Source: Salinarchaeum sp.
GTDB taxonomy: Archaea; Halobacteriota; Halobacteria; Halobacteriales; QS-1-68-20
Length of the DNA stretch: 32,551 nt
Direction: 5' to 3'
Assembly: GCA_007122875.1 (NCBI GenBank)
Contig: SKSS01000039.1
Coordinates: 1-32,551, forward strand
The notes under the pieces were generated by a model. The model did not search any database. It saw only the letters and a list, made by a program, of their open reading frames with translations, and was not told where the DNA came from. This document shows, in pieces, positions 15,577 to 25,825 of the stretch (position 1 is the stretch's first letter; the number at the start of each line of letters is the position of its first letter). The position numbers and the translations under genes were made by a program.

Positions 15577-18021
15577 GTGAGCGACGAACTAGCCAAGGAC
15601 CTCGGATTGTTGTCGGCGATGACGATCGGTATCGGGACGATGATCGGGGCGGGTATCTTCGTCCTCCCTGGGGTGGCTGCCCAGGAGGCCGGTCCCATCG
15701 TCGTCCTCTCGTTCGTCATCGGCGGGATGATCGCGATGATCAACGCGCTCGCCGTGAGCGAACTCGGGACGGCGATGCCGCGAGCCGGCGGTGCGTACTA
15801 CTGGATCAACCGCTCGCTCGGGCCGTCGTTCGGCTCAATCGCCGGCATGGGAGATTGGATGGGGCTGGCGTTCGCATCGGCGTTCTACTGCATCGGTTTC
15901 GGTGGCTACCTGGCGGGGATGCTCGGGGGCACCGTCGTCACGATTCCGTTCGTCGGCGGGTCGATCGTCCTCCTTCCGTCGATCGACTTCTGGCTGTTCA
16001 CCCTGACCGACATCCAGATCGGGGCGCTGATCGCGGGGATCATCTTCGTCGGCGTCAACTACATCGGAGCGAAGGAGACCGGCGGCGTGCAGACGGTCAT
16101 CGTCCTGATCCTGCTCGGGATTCTCACCGTCTTCGCGGTCGCTGGATGGTTCCACTTCGACTGGTCGACCGTCGTCGGCAACGGTGGACTTGCCCCGACC
16201 GAACAGGGCTACGGAGCGGTTCTCCCCGCCACTGCGCTCGTGTTCGTCTCCTTTCTCGGCTACGCGAAGATTGCCACCGTCGCCGAGGAACTCAAGAACC
16301 CCGGACGGAACCTGCCGATCGCCGTCATCGGAAGCGTCGGAATCGTCACCGTCCTCTACGCGATTTTGGTGCTGGTGATGGTCGGCGTCATTCCGTGGAA
16401 CGAACTCGATGTCAACGTCCCCGTCTCGCAGGTCGCAGAGACGACCCTTGCCGGCCCGATCACCGTGGGCGAACTGGCGATCCCGATCGGCGGTGCGGGG
16501 GTTTTCGCGATCTCGATCGGTGCGCTCTTGGCGACCGCCTCCTCGGCGAACGCGTCGATCCTCTCGTCGGCCCGAATTAACTTCGCGATGGGCCGGGACA
16601 AGATCGTCTCCGACTGGCTCAATGAGATCCACCCTTCGTTCGCGACGCCGTATCGCTCGATTCTCGTCACCGGATCGCTCATCGTCGTCTTCATCGTCGC
16701 GCTCGGCCAGAATTTGGAGGTGCTCGCACAGGCCGCGAGCGTCCTCCACCTGATCGTCTACGCGCTGATGAACGCCGCGCTAATCGTCTTCCGCGAGACC
16801 AACCCGCCCGACTACGACCCGGTGTTCACGGTGCCGCTGTATCCCATCACGCCGATTCTCGGTGCGACGCTCTCGCTCGGACTGATCGCCTTTATGGCCC
16901 CGACTGAAATCGCACTGAGCGTGCTGTTCGTCGTCGGAGCGCTCCTCTGGTACTTCCTGTACGCACGGACGGAGACCGAACTCGAGGGGTTGCTTGCCAA
17001 GCACGTCCTCGACCGCGCCGAGGAGTACCCCGATCCCGCCGTGACCGCCGTGGAGGCGGCCAGCCCCGCCGAATCTGGCCCGTACCGTATTTTGGTCCCG
17101 GTGTCGAATCCCAACACAGAACGAGTTCTCATCGACCTCGCGTGTACGCTCGCCGCGGAACGGGAGGACGGCAGGGTTCACGCCGTCCACGTCGTGCAAG
17201 TACCGGATCAGATGGCGCTCGGTCACGCCGTCGAGCATCGTGAGGAGATCGACGCCGAATCCGACGCCCTGTTGGAGAGCGCCAGAGCGAGCGCCGCCGA
17301 CTACGATCTCGAATTCGAGACCTCAACGATCATCTCCCACCGCTCGCTTCCGGAGGTGTTCGATGCGGCCGAACGCCATCACGCCGACGCGATCGTGATG
17401 GGGTGGGGGGCCGAGCGACCGTGGAGCGCTGGACGGGCCCAGCGTGCCCTCGACGATCTCACCGAGCGGCTTCCCTGTGATGTGTTGGTCCTCAAGGACC
17501 GGGAGTTCGATCCCTCCCGAATCCTGCTTCCGACCGCGGGCGGCCACGACTCCGACCTCAGCGCCGAGGTGGCACGCACGCTCCGATCGGCGGTCGGATC
17601 GGAGATCACCCTCTTGCACGTCGTCGACGGTCCGGACGACCGCGAAGACGGCGAGCGGTTCCTTGCGGAGTGGGCTGCGGAACACGAGTTCGGCGACGCC
17701 GTCCTCAGCGTCGACGACACCGGAGACATCGAGGAGGCGATCGCCGCCGAGGCCGCAGACCACACCCTCATGCTGATCGGCGCGACCGAGCGAGGACTGC
17801 TCTCGCGGCTCCTATCCGACTCGCTGCACATGAACGTCGTCGACGAGGTGGACTGTTCGGTGCTGCTGGCCGAGCGTCCCTCCGAGCGGTCGCTCCGCGA
17901 GCGGCTGTTCGGGCGGCAGGTGACCGACGAGTCCGGTTCGACGAACGAGGACGGCGGTTCGGCGGTCGAAATCGACGGTGAACGCGACGTAGAAGCCGAA
18001 GGGAACCCGGACGGGGAGTGA
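15577..18021 (+). CDS. APC-superfamily amino-acid permease fused to two UspA domains (2)
   Basis: An 814-residue protein with the same plan as its divergent neighbour: APC permease with GTMIGAGIF near the start (GAGIF at 24-28) and VAEELKNPGRNLPIAV in the middle loop. A UspA domain starts near residue 500 (YRILVPVSNPNTE) and another near residue 647 (RILLPTAGGHD), ending GATERGLLSRLLSDSL, which resembles the nucleotide-binding G-x2-G-x9-G loop. The acidic tail of about 40 residues after the second UspA domain is unique to this copy, and its UspA part is more diverged than those of the other two permeases. Substrate is probably an amino acid and cannot be specified. It is convergent with the solo UspA gene 47 bases away. 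Confidence 0.9.
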   Translation: MSDELAKDLGLLSAMTIGIGTMIGAGIFVLPGVAAQEAGPIVVLSFVIGGMIAMINALAVSELGTAMPRAGGAYYWINRSLGPSFGSIAGMGDWMGLAFASAFYCIGFGGYLAGMLGGTVVTIPFVGGSIVLLPSIDFWLFTLTDIQIGALIAGIIFVGVNYIGAKETGGVQTVIVLILLGILTVFAVAGWFHFDWSTVVGNGGLAPTEQGYGAVLPATALVFVSFLGYAKIATVAEELKNPGRNLPIAVIGSVGIVTVLYAILVLVMVGVIPWNELDVNVPVSQVAETTLAGPITVGELAIPIGGAGVFAISIGALLATASSANASILSSARINFAMGRDKIVSDWLNEIHPSFATPYRSILVTGSLIVVFIVALGQNLEVLAQAASVLHLIVYALMNAALIVFRETNPPDYDPVFTVPLYPITPILGATLSLGLIAFMAPTEIALSVLFVVGALLWYFLYARTETELEGLLAKHVLDRAEEYPDPAVTAVEAASPAESGPYRILVPVSNPNTERVLIDLACTLAAEREDGRVHAVHVVQVPDQMALGHAVEHREEIDAESDALLESARASAADYDLEFETSTIISHRSLPEVFDAAERHHADAIVMGWGAERPWSAGRAQRALDDLTERLPCDVLVLKDREFDPSRILLPTAGGHDSDLSAEVARTLRSAVGSEITLLHVVDGPDDREDGERFLAEWAAEHEFGDAVLSVDDTGDIEEAIAAEAADHTLMLIGATERGLLSRLLSDSLHMNVVDEVDCSVLLAERPSERSLRERLFGRQVTDESGSTNEDGGSAVEIDGERDVEAEGNPDGE

Positions 18022-18068
18022 TCGTTACGGGCATCCGGCGGCGATTCGCTTCGTTCGCGGTCGACTCG

Positions 18069-18506
18069 CTACTCTGGACGCTCCCCTGCAGCGGGGAGGA
18101 CGATCACCGGAACGCGGTCGTTCGCCACCAGTTTGCGGGTGAGGTTGCCGGAGAGCAGCCGCTTGATCCGTCCGCTCGGTCGCGGGACGAACGCGATCTC
18201 CGCGTCGACCTCTTCGGCGGCGGCGACGATTTCGTCGACGACGTCCGTTCCGTATCGGAGTTCGGTCTCGATGTCGTGGCCGCCCCCGTCGAAGTGCGTG
18301 CGGACCGTCTCGAAGATGTTCTCTGCCTGTTCCTCTCGTGCCTCCCTCGGCGCTTTGTCGGGTGCGCCTCCAGCTTTCTCGACGACGTGGAGAATGTGGA
18401 TCCGAGCCTCGCCGTCGAGATAGGCATCCACCGCATCGCACGTCATCTGTGCGTCCGGTTCGTGCGCAATTGGGACGATCACCCGTCTGGACGTTCGTGA
18501 GGTCAT
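18069..18506 (-). CDS. Solo universal stress protein (UspA family)
   Basis: A 145-residue single UspA domain: beta strand RVIVPIAHEPD, then HILHVVEKAGG, a central helix, VVDEIVAAAEEVDAEIAFVPR, and the loop PSGRIKRLLSGNLTRKLVANDRVPVIVLP. That loop corresponds to the ATP-binding G-x2-G-x9-G-(S/T) segment but is only partly canonical, so nucleotide binding is uncertain. Such proteins act as soluble dimers in stress or energy sensing. It lies between two permease genes that carry their own UspA domains and may hetero-dimerise with them, which is inference. Its promoter may use GGTTTTACG about 35-40 bases upstream. Confidence 0.88.
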   Translation of the reverse strand: MTSRTSRRVIVPIAHEPDAQMTCDAVDAYLDGEARIHILHVVEKAGGAPDKAPREAREEQAENIFETVRTHFDGGGHDIETELRYGTDVVDEIVAAAEEVDAEIAFVPRPSGRIKRLLSGNLTRKLVANDRVPVIVLPAAGERPE

Positions 18507-18584
18507 TGATCGGTCGTCGTCACGACGTGGACCCGGAGACGTAAAACCCCGACTGTTCGGTCACGACCGCCCGTGGAGCGTCCG

Positions 18585-20876
18585 TCAGCGATCGGTGGTC
18601 AGGCCCAGTCGCTCAAGGATGCCCTGGCGTACGGTTCTCGGCGTTCGGTCCGGTCCGCGTGCCATCACCACCGTCCCATCGACGTTCTCGACGATGTCGC
18701 TGGGCACCGTTCCGTAGAGCGCCCGTGCCACCATGCTCTCGCCGGTTGTCCCGACACAGACGGTGTCGTAGGTGGCGACGGCCGTTATCAGTTCACGACG
18801 GACATCGTCCGCGACGAGAACCGATGTCTCGTACTCGTCGGGCGATAGTTCGGCGGCCGACGCGACCTGTTCGATTGCCGCTTCGCCAGCACGCTGGGGA
18901 TCGATCCGTTCCTCCTCGTCGCTGCGCTCATCCTCGGCGTCGTCGGGATCCGGTCTCGGCTGAACGTTGAGCAGCGTCAGGGACGTATCGGGGAAGGTCC
19001 GGGAGAGTTCCGCAGCACGCCGGGCCGAGACGGGTGCGGTCGGCCCCCGACCGGCGAGCGTGACGATGTCGCCGGGCTGTTCGGTTGGGTCTTTGACGAG
19101 CGTCACCTCACACGGTGCCTGCTCTAAGATCGGATCGATGGTCGAACCGAACAGCACGTCACGACGGCGACGTGGACCGGCCCAGCCGAGCAGCACGTGA
19201 TCGGCGTCCTCGTCGTCGATGATCGAGAGTACTGCATCCCCCGCGTTTCGACCGACGATCGCCCGCGTCCGAAGGTTCACGTCGAGTTGTTCGGCCGTGT
19301 CGCGGGCGCTCTCGAGGAGTTCCTGCTGGCGCTGTACCCGTTCTTCTTCGAGATCGAGTTGGCTCGGGGCGGTCTGCTGGGGCACCTCGATGACGTTGAC
19401 GACGACGAGTTCTGCCCCGGAGTCCCGTCCGGACGCGCTCGCCGCCGCGTATCTGACGAGCGGCTGTTCGGTCTCCGGGTTCGACAGCGGAACCACGACG
19501 CGGTAGACATCGTCGTCCTCGTCGTCATCATCCTCGGGAGCGATCGCCTCCCCGAGCAGTCCGGTCGGATCAGCGTTGTCCTTCGCATAGAGAACATACC
19601 AGACGGCCCCGAACACGACGAACCCGACGCTCAGGAGGATCTCGATCGGAGCCATGAAGCCGATGAGCGCGAACGAGAGGAACGCACCCAGAATCGGGAC
19701 GATCGGGTAGAGGGGCACCGTAAAGTCCGGATCGTAGCCGGGCGCGTCGGTCTCGCGGTAGACGATCAGCGCGACGTTCAACAGTCCGTACACGATCAGG
19801 TGGAGGACGCTCCCGGCTTTCGCGAGAACCTCGATGTCGCCGATGAGAATGAACACCAGAATGAGCACGCCCGTGATCGCGATGGATCGGTACGGCGTCG
19901 TAAACTTCGGGTGTACCTCGTTGATCCAGTCGGTGATGATCCGATCGCGACCCATCGCGAAGTTGATCCGGGAGGACGCGAGGACGGACGCGTTCGCCGA
20001 GGACGCCGTCGCAAGCAGACCACCGAACGTCAACAGGGCGAGACCGGTCCAGCCCATCAACGACTCCGCGATTCGGGGGACGGCCTCCTCGCCGTGACCG
20101 GCAACGACCTCGTACGGTGCCACGCCCATCACGACGAGCATCACCAGCGCGTAGAAGGCGATGACGAACAGCAGGCTGCCGATCACCGCGAGCGGCAGGT
20201 TCCGTCCGGGGTTCTTGAGTTCCTCAGCCACGGTGTTGATCTCCGCGAAGCCCAGATACGTCACGAAGATCAGCCCAGCAGCGGGGAGGACCGCGCCCCA
20301 GCCGCCGGTTTCAGCGGGGGCGAACGGCTGGAGGTTCGCAGTATCGACGTGGAAAAGGCCGACAGCGGTGAACACCAGCAGTACAAATACGAGGATGATC
20401 ACGATGACTACCTGGATGCTTCCGGTCTCTTTCGTCCCGTAGTAATTGACGCCGATGAAGATCAGGCCAGCGACCAGCGCCCCCACCTGTGAGGGATTGA
20501 GAAACAGCAGTTCGGGAATCGGCAGAAAGATCGCCGCGTAGGTGCCGAAGCCGATCATGTAGAAGGCGGTCGCGAACGCCAACCCGAGCCAGTTGCCCCA
20601 GCCCGCGATCGAGCCGAACAGCGGTCCGAGCGCGTCGTTGATGTAGTAGTATCCGCCACCCGCCTTCGGCATCGCGGTCCCGAGTTCGCTGATCGACAGC
20701 GCGGTAAACAGGGCGATGAACCCGGCGACCACGAAGGCGAGTGCGGCCGCGGGACCGGCCGCGGCTGCTGCCTCACCCGGCAACACGAAGATGCCCGCGC
20801 CGATCATCGTCCCGACACCGATCGTAAGCGCGGCCAGCAACCCGAGATCCTTCGAAAGTTCTCTCTCCTCGGCCAT
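18585..20876 (-). CDS. APC-superfamily amino-acid permease fused to two UspA domains (3)
   Basis: A 763-residue protein: APC permease with GTMIGAGIF (GAGIF at 26-30) and VAEELKNPGRNLPLAV, then UspA domains from about residue 457 (YRVVVPLSNPETEQ) and about residue 600 (GDIVTLAGRGPTAPV). The C-terminal tail TPRTVRQGILERL matches that of the permease at 12768-15074, and their UspA parts share long blocks (LRTRAIVGR, FGSTIDP, QAPCEVTLV), so these two are the closer pair. The ATG at 20876 has no clear SD. It is downstream of trkA on the same strand but separated by 208 bases, so it probably has its own promoter. Confidence 0.9.
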   Translation of the reverse strand: MAEERELSKDLGLLAALTIGVGTMIGAGIFVLPGEAAAAAGPAAALAFVVAGFIALFTALSISELGTAMPKAGGGYYYINDALGPLFGSIAGWGNWLGLAFATAFYMIGFGTYAAIFLPIPELLFLNPSQVGALVAGLIFIGVNYYGTKETGSIQVVIVIILVFVLLVFTAVGLFHVDTANLQPFAPAETGGWGAVLPAAGLIFVTYLGFAEINTVAEELKNPGRNLPLAVIGSLLFVIAFYALVMLVVMGVAPYEVVAGHGEEAVPRIAESLMGWTGLALLTFGGLLATASSANASVLASSRINFAMGRDRIITDWINEVHPKFTTPYRSIAITGVLILVFILIGDIEVLAKAGSVLHLIVYGLLNVALIVYRETDAPGYDPDFTVPLYPIVPILGAFLSFALIGFMAPIEILLSVGFVVFGAVWYVLYAKDNADPTGLLGEAIAPEDDDDEDDDVYRVVVPLSNPETEQPLVRYAAASASGRDSGAELVVVNVIEVPQQTAPSQLDLEEERVQRQQELLESARDTAEQLDVNLRTRAIVGRNAGDAVLSIIDDEDADHVLLGWAGPRRRRDVLFGSTIDPILEQAPCEVTLVKDPTEQPGDIVTLAGRGPTAPVSARRAAELSRTFPDTSLTLLNVQPRPDPDDAEDERSDEEERIDPQRAGEAAIEQVASAAELSPDEYETSVLVADDVRRELITAVATYDTVCVGTTGESMVARALYGTVPSDIVENVDGTVVMARGPDRTPRTVRQGILERLGLTTDR

Positions 20877-20967
20877 GTGTGACTGGTTCCTTGGACTGTC
20901 CGATTTCTGAGGAGGGGTAATGAGTCCTGCTATTGATTTCGGGAACAGGAAGATTGAATATCAGATC

Positions 20968-20987
20968 GGAGGAAATATCCATCCTCC
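20968..20987. repeat. Inverted repeat upstream of the third permease gene
   Basis: GGAGGA at 20968-20973 and TCCTCC at 20982-20987 are exact inverted copies around an AT-rich spacer, flanked by TTTTAAT. It lies between trkA and the permease gene, and could be a regulatory site for the permease or part of trkA termination. No T-run follows it in the trkA direction. Confidence 0.35.
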
Positions 20988-21084
20988 TTTTAATAGCGTT
21001 CCGAGTTCGATACTTCTGTGGGGTGTATGACATTCGGTTCGAACTGCGAGTGGAGGCGATTCTCGGACCCACTACGAATACGCC

Positions 21085-22419
21085 TCAGATCGCCCTGCCG
21101 ACCGCTTCGAGCACCTCGGTATCGACGAAGACGATCACGTGATCGCCGGGGCGGACGACCGTCGATCCCCGCGGTGTCACGAGCTTACCGGCCCGCGAGA
21201 TTGCCCCGATCACGACGCCGTCGGGGAGGTCGGCGGTTGCCTCGACGATCTCCCGGTTCGCGAGCGTGCTGTCCTCGGTGATCTCCACTTCAATCACTTC
21301 GGCGCGATCGTGTTCGAGCATGGCGACCTTCTCGGAGCGGCCGGCGCGCGTGAATCGGACGATCTCCTCGGCAGCCTCCTCACGAGGGTTGATCGCGACG
21401 TCGACGCCGACGGTCTCGAATAGATCACCGTACTCCGGGGTTTCGGCGACTGTGACGGTTCGCTGGACACCGAGTTGACGGGCCAACAACGCAACCAGCA
21501 GGTTCTTTTCGTCGCTGTCCAGTGCCGCGATCACGACGTCAGCCTCGTCGACGTGTTCTCTGACGAGAAAGTCGGCGTCGGTCGCGTCGTGGTGTAACAC
21601 CAGCGTGTTTGGGAGCGCCTCGGCGATCGTGCGAGCGCGGTCCCGATCCTGCTCGATCACCCGCGGACGGTAGCCGTGCTCTTCGAACACCTGTGCGGCC
21701 AGAAACCCCACCTCGCTGCCGCCGACGATCACCACCTCGTCGGTGCTTCCGTGGCCGTCCTCGGCGACGTCCTCGGCGAACTCCCTGACGGCGTCGACGC
21801 TCCCAATGACGACGATCCGATCGCCGGGTCTGATGACGAGATCGCCACGGGCGACGATCATCTCGTCCTCTCGAAAGATCGCCGCGAACGTCAGCGAGTC
21901 GAATCGGTCGGCGTCGCTGATCGTCCGGTCGGCGACGGGGCTGGTCGCACCGATCTCGAACTCGGCCATCCGAACGAGTCCGCCCGCGAACGCCTCAACG
22001 TCGTGGGCGCTCGGCAGCCCAGAGATACGAAAGATCGCCTCGGCGGTCAGCAGGTCGGTGCTGATCATGAAATCAACGTTGAACGCGCCACGCGCCTCAC
22101 GCCAGGTGTCGAGCAGCCCCCGTCGTTTGACCCTGGCGATCGTGAACGCGTCGCCCGCGATCTTGGCGGTCCCACAGATGACGACGTTCGTCTCGTCGCC
22201 GTCGGTCGCCGCGATCACCATGCCCGCGTCCTCGATACCCGCCTCCTGAAGGACCGCGAGATCCGTTCCGTCGCCTTCGAGCGCGAGCACGTCGAGCGAA
22301 TAGGTAAGCTCCCTGACGGTGTCGCCGTCAGTGTCGATCACGACGACATCGTGTGTGTCCTGTAGACTGGCGGCGATCGACCGGCCAACTTCGCCTGCTC
22401 CGACGATGAGTACGCGCAT
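21085..22419 (-). CDS. trkA: TrkA-type potassium uptake regulator with duplicated RCK domains
   Basis: A 444-residue cytosolic protein with two tandem RCK units. The first opens with GAGEVG (residues 7-12) and the acidic VVVIDTD strand end, a Rossmann fold for NAD(H). After a TrkA_C-like segment (DRFDSLTFAAIFRED) the second opens VGGSEVG near residue 235 and ends with another TrkA_C segment (STVVRPGDHVIVFVD). Length and layout match full-length TrkA, which binds TrkH/TrkG to gate K+ uptake. No TrkH channel gene is in the window. It starts 9 bases after the phoU stop and is therefore the last gene of the pst operon, an association worth noting. Confidence 0.92.
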   Translation of the reverse strand: MRVLIVGAGEVGRSIAASLQDTHDVVVIDTDGDTVRELTYSLDVLALEGDGTDLAVLQEAGIEDAGMVIAATDGDETNVVICGTAKIAGDAFTIARVKRRGLLDTWREARGAFNVDFMISTDLLTAEAIFRISGLPSAHDVEAFAGGLVRMAEFEIGATSPVADRTISDADRFDSLTFAAIFREDEMIVARGDLVIRPGDRIVVIGSVDAVREFAEDVAEDGHGSTDEVVIVGGSEVGFLAAQVFEEHGYRPRVIEQDRDRARTIAEALPNTLVLHHDATDADFLVREHVDEADVVIAALDSDEKNLLVALLARQLGVQRTVTVAETPEYGDLFETVGVDVAINPREEAAEEIVRFTRAGRSEKVAMLEHDRAEVIEVEITEDSTLANREIVEATADLPDGVVIGAISRAGKLVTPRGSTVVRPGDHVIVFVDTEVLEAVGRAI

Positions 22420-22428
22420 GCGGCCCTC

Positions 22429-23109
22429 TCAGTAGATCAGCGCGTCGTCGTTTTCGACCATGTACAGCGTTCTCGCGGCGACGTTGACGGCATGGTCACC
22501 CACCCGTTCGAGGTCGCGGATCGTGAGCAGCAGCCGGGAGACATCCGCGAGCAGCCGTTCGATCTCCGCGTCGGTCGTGTCCTCCGTGAGTTCCGTCTCG
22601 ATGAGGTCGCGGACGACGAACCCGCTCGCACGCTCGCACATCGCGTCGAGTTCGTCGTCCCGCTCGTCGATCTCGTAACAGGCGTCGGTGTCCTCGGCCG
22701 CGTACGCCTCCATCGCGTCCTCGACCATCTCGAGGGCGAACGCACCGATTCCCTGTACGTCGACGTCAGGGTAGACGTCGCGCTCGGCCTGTTTCGTGTA
22801 CTTCCCGAGGTTGGTCGCGAGATCGCCAACCCGTTCGAGGTCGGTGATGATCTTAAAGGACGCCGCGATGAAGCGCAGGTCCCCCGCGACGGGCTGTTGA
22901 AGCGCAATCAGGTCCGTACACTCCCGTTCGAGCGCGAGATACAACTCGTTGATCTCGGCGTCGCGGGTGATGACCTCATCGGCGAGCGTTTCGTCCTTCG
23001 ATTCGAGCGCGGTCAAGCCCATCCGCATCCGCTCCTGTACGACCTCCCCCATGTAGAGGACGTCCTCCCGCAGTTCGTCGAGTCGCTTCTGGTACTCCTT
23101 CCGTGCCAT
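22429..23109 (-). CDS. phoU: PhoU, phosphate transport regulator
   Basis: A 226-residue all-helical protein with two PhoU repeats. Metal-binding type motifs are visible as DLERVGDLATNLGKY in the first repeat and DLERVGDHAVNVAART in the second, the classic D-x2-R-x2-D-x2-x-N pattern. PhoU acts in the cytoplasm to restrain the Pst transporter and phosphate signalling. It begins 3 bases after the pstB stop, and a GGGTGA sequence overlapping that stop can serve as SD. Confidence 0.94.
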   Translation of the reverse strand: MARKEYQKRLDELREDVLYMGEVVQERMRMGLTALESKDETLADEVITRDAEINELYLALERECTDLIALQQPVAGDLRFIAASFKIITDLERVGDLATNLGKYTKQAERDVYPDVDVQGIGAFALEMVEDAMEAYAAEDTDACYEIDERDDELDAMCERASGFVVRDLIETELTEDTTDAEIERLLADVSRLLLTIRDLERVGDHAVNVAARTLYMVENDDALIY

Positions 23110-23112
23110 CGC

Positions 23113-23997
23113 TCACCCGAACTTACCCGTGATGTAATCTTCAACCCGTTGGTTGTCCGGGTTCTCGAAGATGCGGCTGGTGTCACCGAACTCGACGAGT
23201 TCGCCGCCGGTGAGAAACACCATCGTCTTATCGGAGATTCGCGCCGCCTGCTGCATGTTGTGGGTGACGATCACGACCGTGTAATCGCGGGCGAGCTCCT
23301 CGATCAGATCCTCGATCTGGGAGGTCGCGACCGGATCGAGCGCGCTCGCCGGTTCGTCCATCAGAATCACCTCGGGATCGGGTGCGATTGCCCGGGCGAT
23401 ACACAGCCGCTGTTGCTGGCCGCCGGACATGTCGAGCGCGCTCTCGCCGAGTCGATCGCTGACCTCGTCCCAGAGCGCCGCCCGGCGGAGCGCTGACTCG
23501 ACCTGCTCGTCGAGGTCGTCGTCTTTACCCTGAATCCGCAAGCCGTACGCCACGTTGTCGTAGATCGACTTCGGAAACGGGTTCGGCTTCTGGAACACCA
23601 TTCCGATCGCCCGACGCAGCGCCACCGGATCGACAGCCTCGCCGTAGACGTTCGTGTCGCGGAACAGCAACTCGCCGTCGACCCGCGCGACATCGATCAT
23701 GTCGTTCATCCGGTTGATCGAGCGAAGAAAGGTCGACTTGCCACAGCCCGAGGGCCCGATGATCGCCGTCACCTGACGGTCGGGAATCTCGACGTTCACC
23801 GGCTGGAGCGCCCGCTCGTCGCCGTAGAACACCGAGAGATCCCGCGCTTCGATGACGGTTTCCTCCCCGATCGATTGGTCGTCCATACCGGCAACGTCGG
23901 CATCTGCCTCGCTCGCGGGCGAGCGGTCGTCGGTCGATTTGGCTTCGGTGTGCGTCTCGATGGTGGGTGTTTCGTTCATGGATGTATCGTCGCTCAT
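23113..23997 (-). CDS. pstB: PstB, phosphate ABC transporter ATP-binding subunit
   Basis: A 294-residue ABC ATPase. Walker A is GPSGCGKST (81-89), the signature is MSGGQQQRL, Walker B is VILMDEP, followed by SALDP and the switch His in IVTHNMQQ. The PstB-specific arrangement with NRMNDM after Walker A is clear. The open frame extends further upstream but that is antisense or out-of-frame overlap; the ATG at 23997 overlaps the pstA stop by 4 bases (ATGA), giving translational coupling. An acidic N-terminal extension of about 45 residues precedes the ABC core; alternative starts at Met7 or Met38 are possible. Confidence 0.94.
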   Translation of the reverse strand: MSDDTSMNETPTIETHTEAKSTDDRSPASEADADVAGMDDQSIGEETVIEARDLSVFYGDERALQPVNVEIPDRQVTAIIGPSGCGKSTFLRSINRMNDMIDVARVDGELLFRDTNVYGEAVDPVALRRAIGMVFQKPNPFPKSIYDNVAYGLRIQGKDDDLDEQVESALRRAALWDEVSDRLGESALDMSGGQQQRLCIARAIAPDPEVILMDEPASALDPVATSQIEDLIEELARDYTVVIVTHNMQQAARISDKTMVFLTGGELVEFGDTSRIFENPDNQRVEDYITGKFG

Positions 23998-24911
23998 AGT
24001 TCGGTCTCGAAGCGGTGGCGGATGTACACCGCGGTCGCGTTCATCGCCAGCAACACCGTCAACAGGACGACGATGCCGGCGGCCGCGACGTGCTGGAACG
24101 TCGCGTCCGGCATCGTCGCCCAGTCGAAGATCTGCATCGGCATCGCCGCGAACGGTCCCAGCGGGCTGTCCGGCGGGACGAACATCGACGTGGCCGCTCC
24201 AACCATGATCAGCGGAGCCGTCTCGCCGATCGCCCGCGACAGCGACAGGATCGTTCCGGTCATGATGCCGGGGAGCGCCGATGGCAACACGACATCGCGG
24301 ATCACCTCCCAGTCGGTCGCGCCGACGCCGTAGGCGGCGTGTCGCTGTGAGTCGGGTACCGCCCGGATCGCCTCCTGGCTGGCGACGATCACGATCGGCA
24401 GGATGAGCAGCGTGAGCGTCAGCGCGCCGGCTAACAGACTGCTTCCCAGTTGCATTGCGCGGACGAAGATCGCCAACCCGAGCAGCCCATAGACGATCGA
24501 CGGGACGCCGGCGAGGTTGGCGATGTTCGCCTCGATGAACGCCGTCAGCCGGCCCTCCGACGCGTACTCCTCTAGGTACACCGCCGCGCCGACGCCGAGG
24601 ACGATCGTGAACAGCGCGGTCAGCGCGATCAGGAAGATCGACCCCACGAGCGCGGGATAGATCCCCGCGCCGCGTCCGCCCGGAAGATAGCTCTCGGCGA
24701 ATTGAGATGGCGGATACGTCAGAAACTCCCACGTGACCCAGCCCCACGACTGGTACAGCACGTCCGCGATCAGCACCACGAGCGCGACGATCCCGACCAG
24801 CGCCGACGCCGCACACAGTCCCACGAAGATTCGCCCGATCGTCCGCTTGCGGTCGAGGTCGGACGTGCCGGCGAACGGATCGGACTCGGAAACGACCTCG
24901 GCGTCGCTCAT
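23994..24911 (-). CDS. pstA: PstA, phosphate ABC transporter permease
   Basis: A 305-residue membrane subunit with about six helices. The binding-protein-dependent transport loop is clear: [43 protein letters not shown], with the EAA-type glycine. An acidic N-terminal tail precedes TM1. It overlaps pstB and pstC by 4 bases on either side. Together with PstC it forms the channel for high-affinity phosphate import. Confidence 0.94.
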   Translation of the reverse strand: MSDAEVVSESDPFAGTSDLDRKRTIGRIFVGLCAASALVGIVALVVLIADVLYQSWGWVTWEFLTYPPSQFAESYLPGGRGAGIYPALVGSIFLIALTALFTIVLGVGAAVYLEEYASEGRLTAFIEANIANLAGVPSIVYGLLGLAIFVRAMQLGSSLLAGALTLTLLILPIVIVASQEAIRAVPDSQRHAAYGVGATDWEVIRDVVLPSALPGIMTGTILSLSRAIGETAPLIMVGAATSMFVPPDSPLGPFAAMPMQIFDWATMPDATFQHVAAAGIVVLLTVLLAMNATAVYIRHRFETEL

Positions 24912-25825
24912 CGGTACTCCTCCCGATACCGCGACCTGATCCAGAGGCTACACAGGTTCATCCCGAGCGTCATGACGAACAGGGTCATCCCGACGGCGAA
25001 CAGGCTCTGATAGCCAACCGATCCGATCGAGACATCGCTGATCCCGACTTGCACCATGTACGCGGTCATCGTCTGGATCGGCTCGAACGGACTCGTGGTG
25101 AACTGCGGAGCCATCCCCGCGGCCAGCGTGACCGCCATCGTCTCGCCGATCGCCCGCGAGAGCGCGAGGACGTACGACGCGAGGATGCCCGAGAGTGACG
25201 CCGGCAACACGACGCCGGTCGAGACCTCGAAGCGGGTCGCTCCCAGTCCGTAGGCGGCCTCCCGGAGGTCGTCAGGGACGGCGTGCATCGCGTCCTCCGA
25301 GAGCGACGAGACCATCGGGATGATCATGATCCCAACGACGATCGCGCCCGCGGCGGCGTTGAACGTCCCGATGTCGTACGGCAAGAACCGCTGTAGTTGT
25401 GGGGTGATGAACGACAGCGCGAAGAAGCCGTAGACGATCGTCGGGATGCCCGCGAGGATCTCCAAAATCGGTTTGATCGTCGATCGAACTCGCGGCTCGG
25501 CGTACTCGCTGAGGTAGATCGCGGTCGCCGTGCCGACGGGAATGGCAATCATCGCCGATCCCACCGTGATCACGAGCGTTCCCCACACCAGCGGCAGGAC
25601 GCCGTACTCTCTGGGTTCGATCAACGGCGACCACTCGGTTCCGGTGAGAAACGCGACGAACGAGACGTCACGGAAGAAGTCGACCGATCCCTCCAGCAGT
25701 ACGACGACGATTCCGAGCGTCGTCAGCACCGACAGGAACGCACAGGCGAAGAAGATCCCGCGAATCGCTCGCTGTTTTGCGCCGTCGATCCCGCTCGCAT
25801 CCCGGGTGAGATCGGCGGCCGTCAT
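24908..25825 (-). CDS. pstC: PstC, phosphate ABC transporter permease
   Basis: A 305-residue membrane subunit of about six helices. Recognisable by [23 protein letters not shown] in the first periplasm-facing loop, the helix [16 protein letters not shown], and the EAA-type loop [43 protein letters not shown]. It starts within the pstS stop (4-base overlap) and its own stop overlaps pstA. Confidence 0.94.
   Translation of the reverse strand: MTAADLTRDASGIDGAKQRAIRGIFFACAFLSVLTTLGIVVVLLEGSVDFFRDVSFVAFLTGTEWSPLIEPREYGVLPLVWGTLVITVGSAMIAIPVGTATAIYLSEYAEPRVRSTIKPILEILAGIPTIVYGFFALSFITPQLQRFLPYDIGTFNAAAGAIVVGIMIIPMVSSLSEDAMHAVPDDLREAAYGLGATRFEVSTGVVLPASLSGILASYVLALSRAIGETMAVTLAAGMAPQFTTSPFEPIQTMTAYMVQVGISDVSIGSVGYQSLFAVGMTLFVMTLGMNLCSLWIRSRYREEYR

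Noticed and set aside
23998-24816. Upstream extension of the pstB reading frame giving a 567-residue protein
   Set aside because: The extension is an out-of-frame reading of pstA. The ATG at 23997 with a 4-base overlap and the normal PstB length decide the start.
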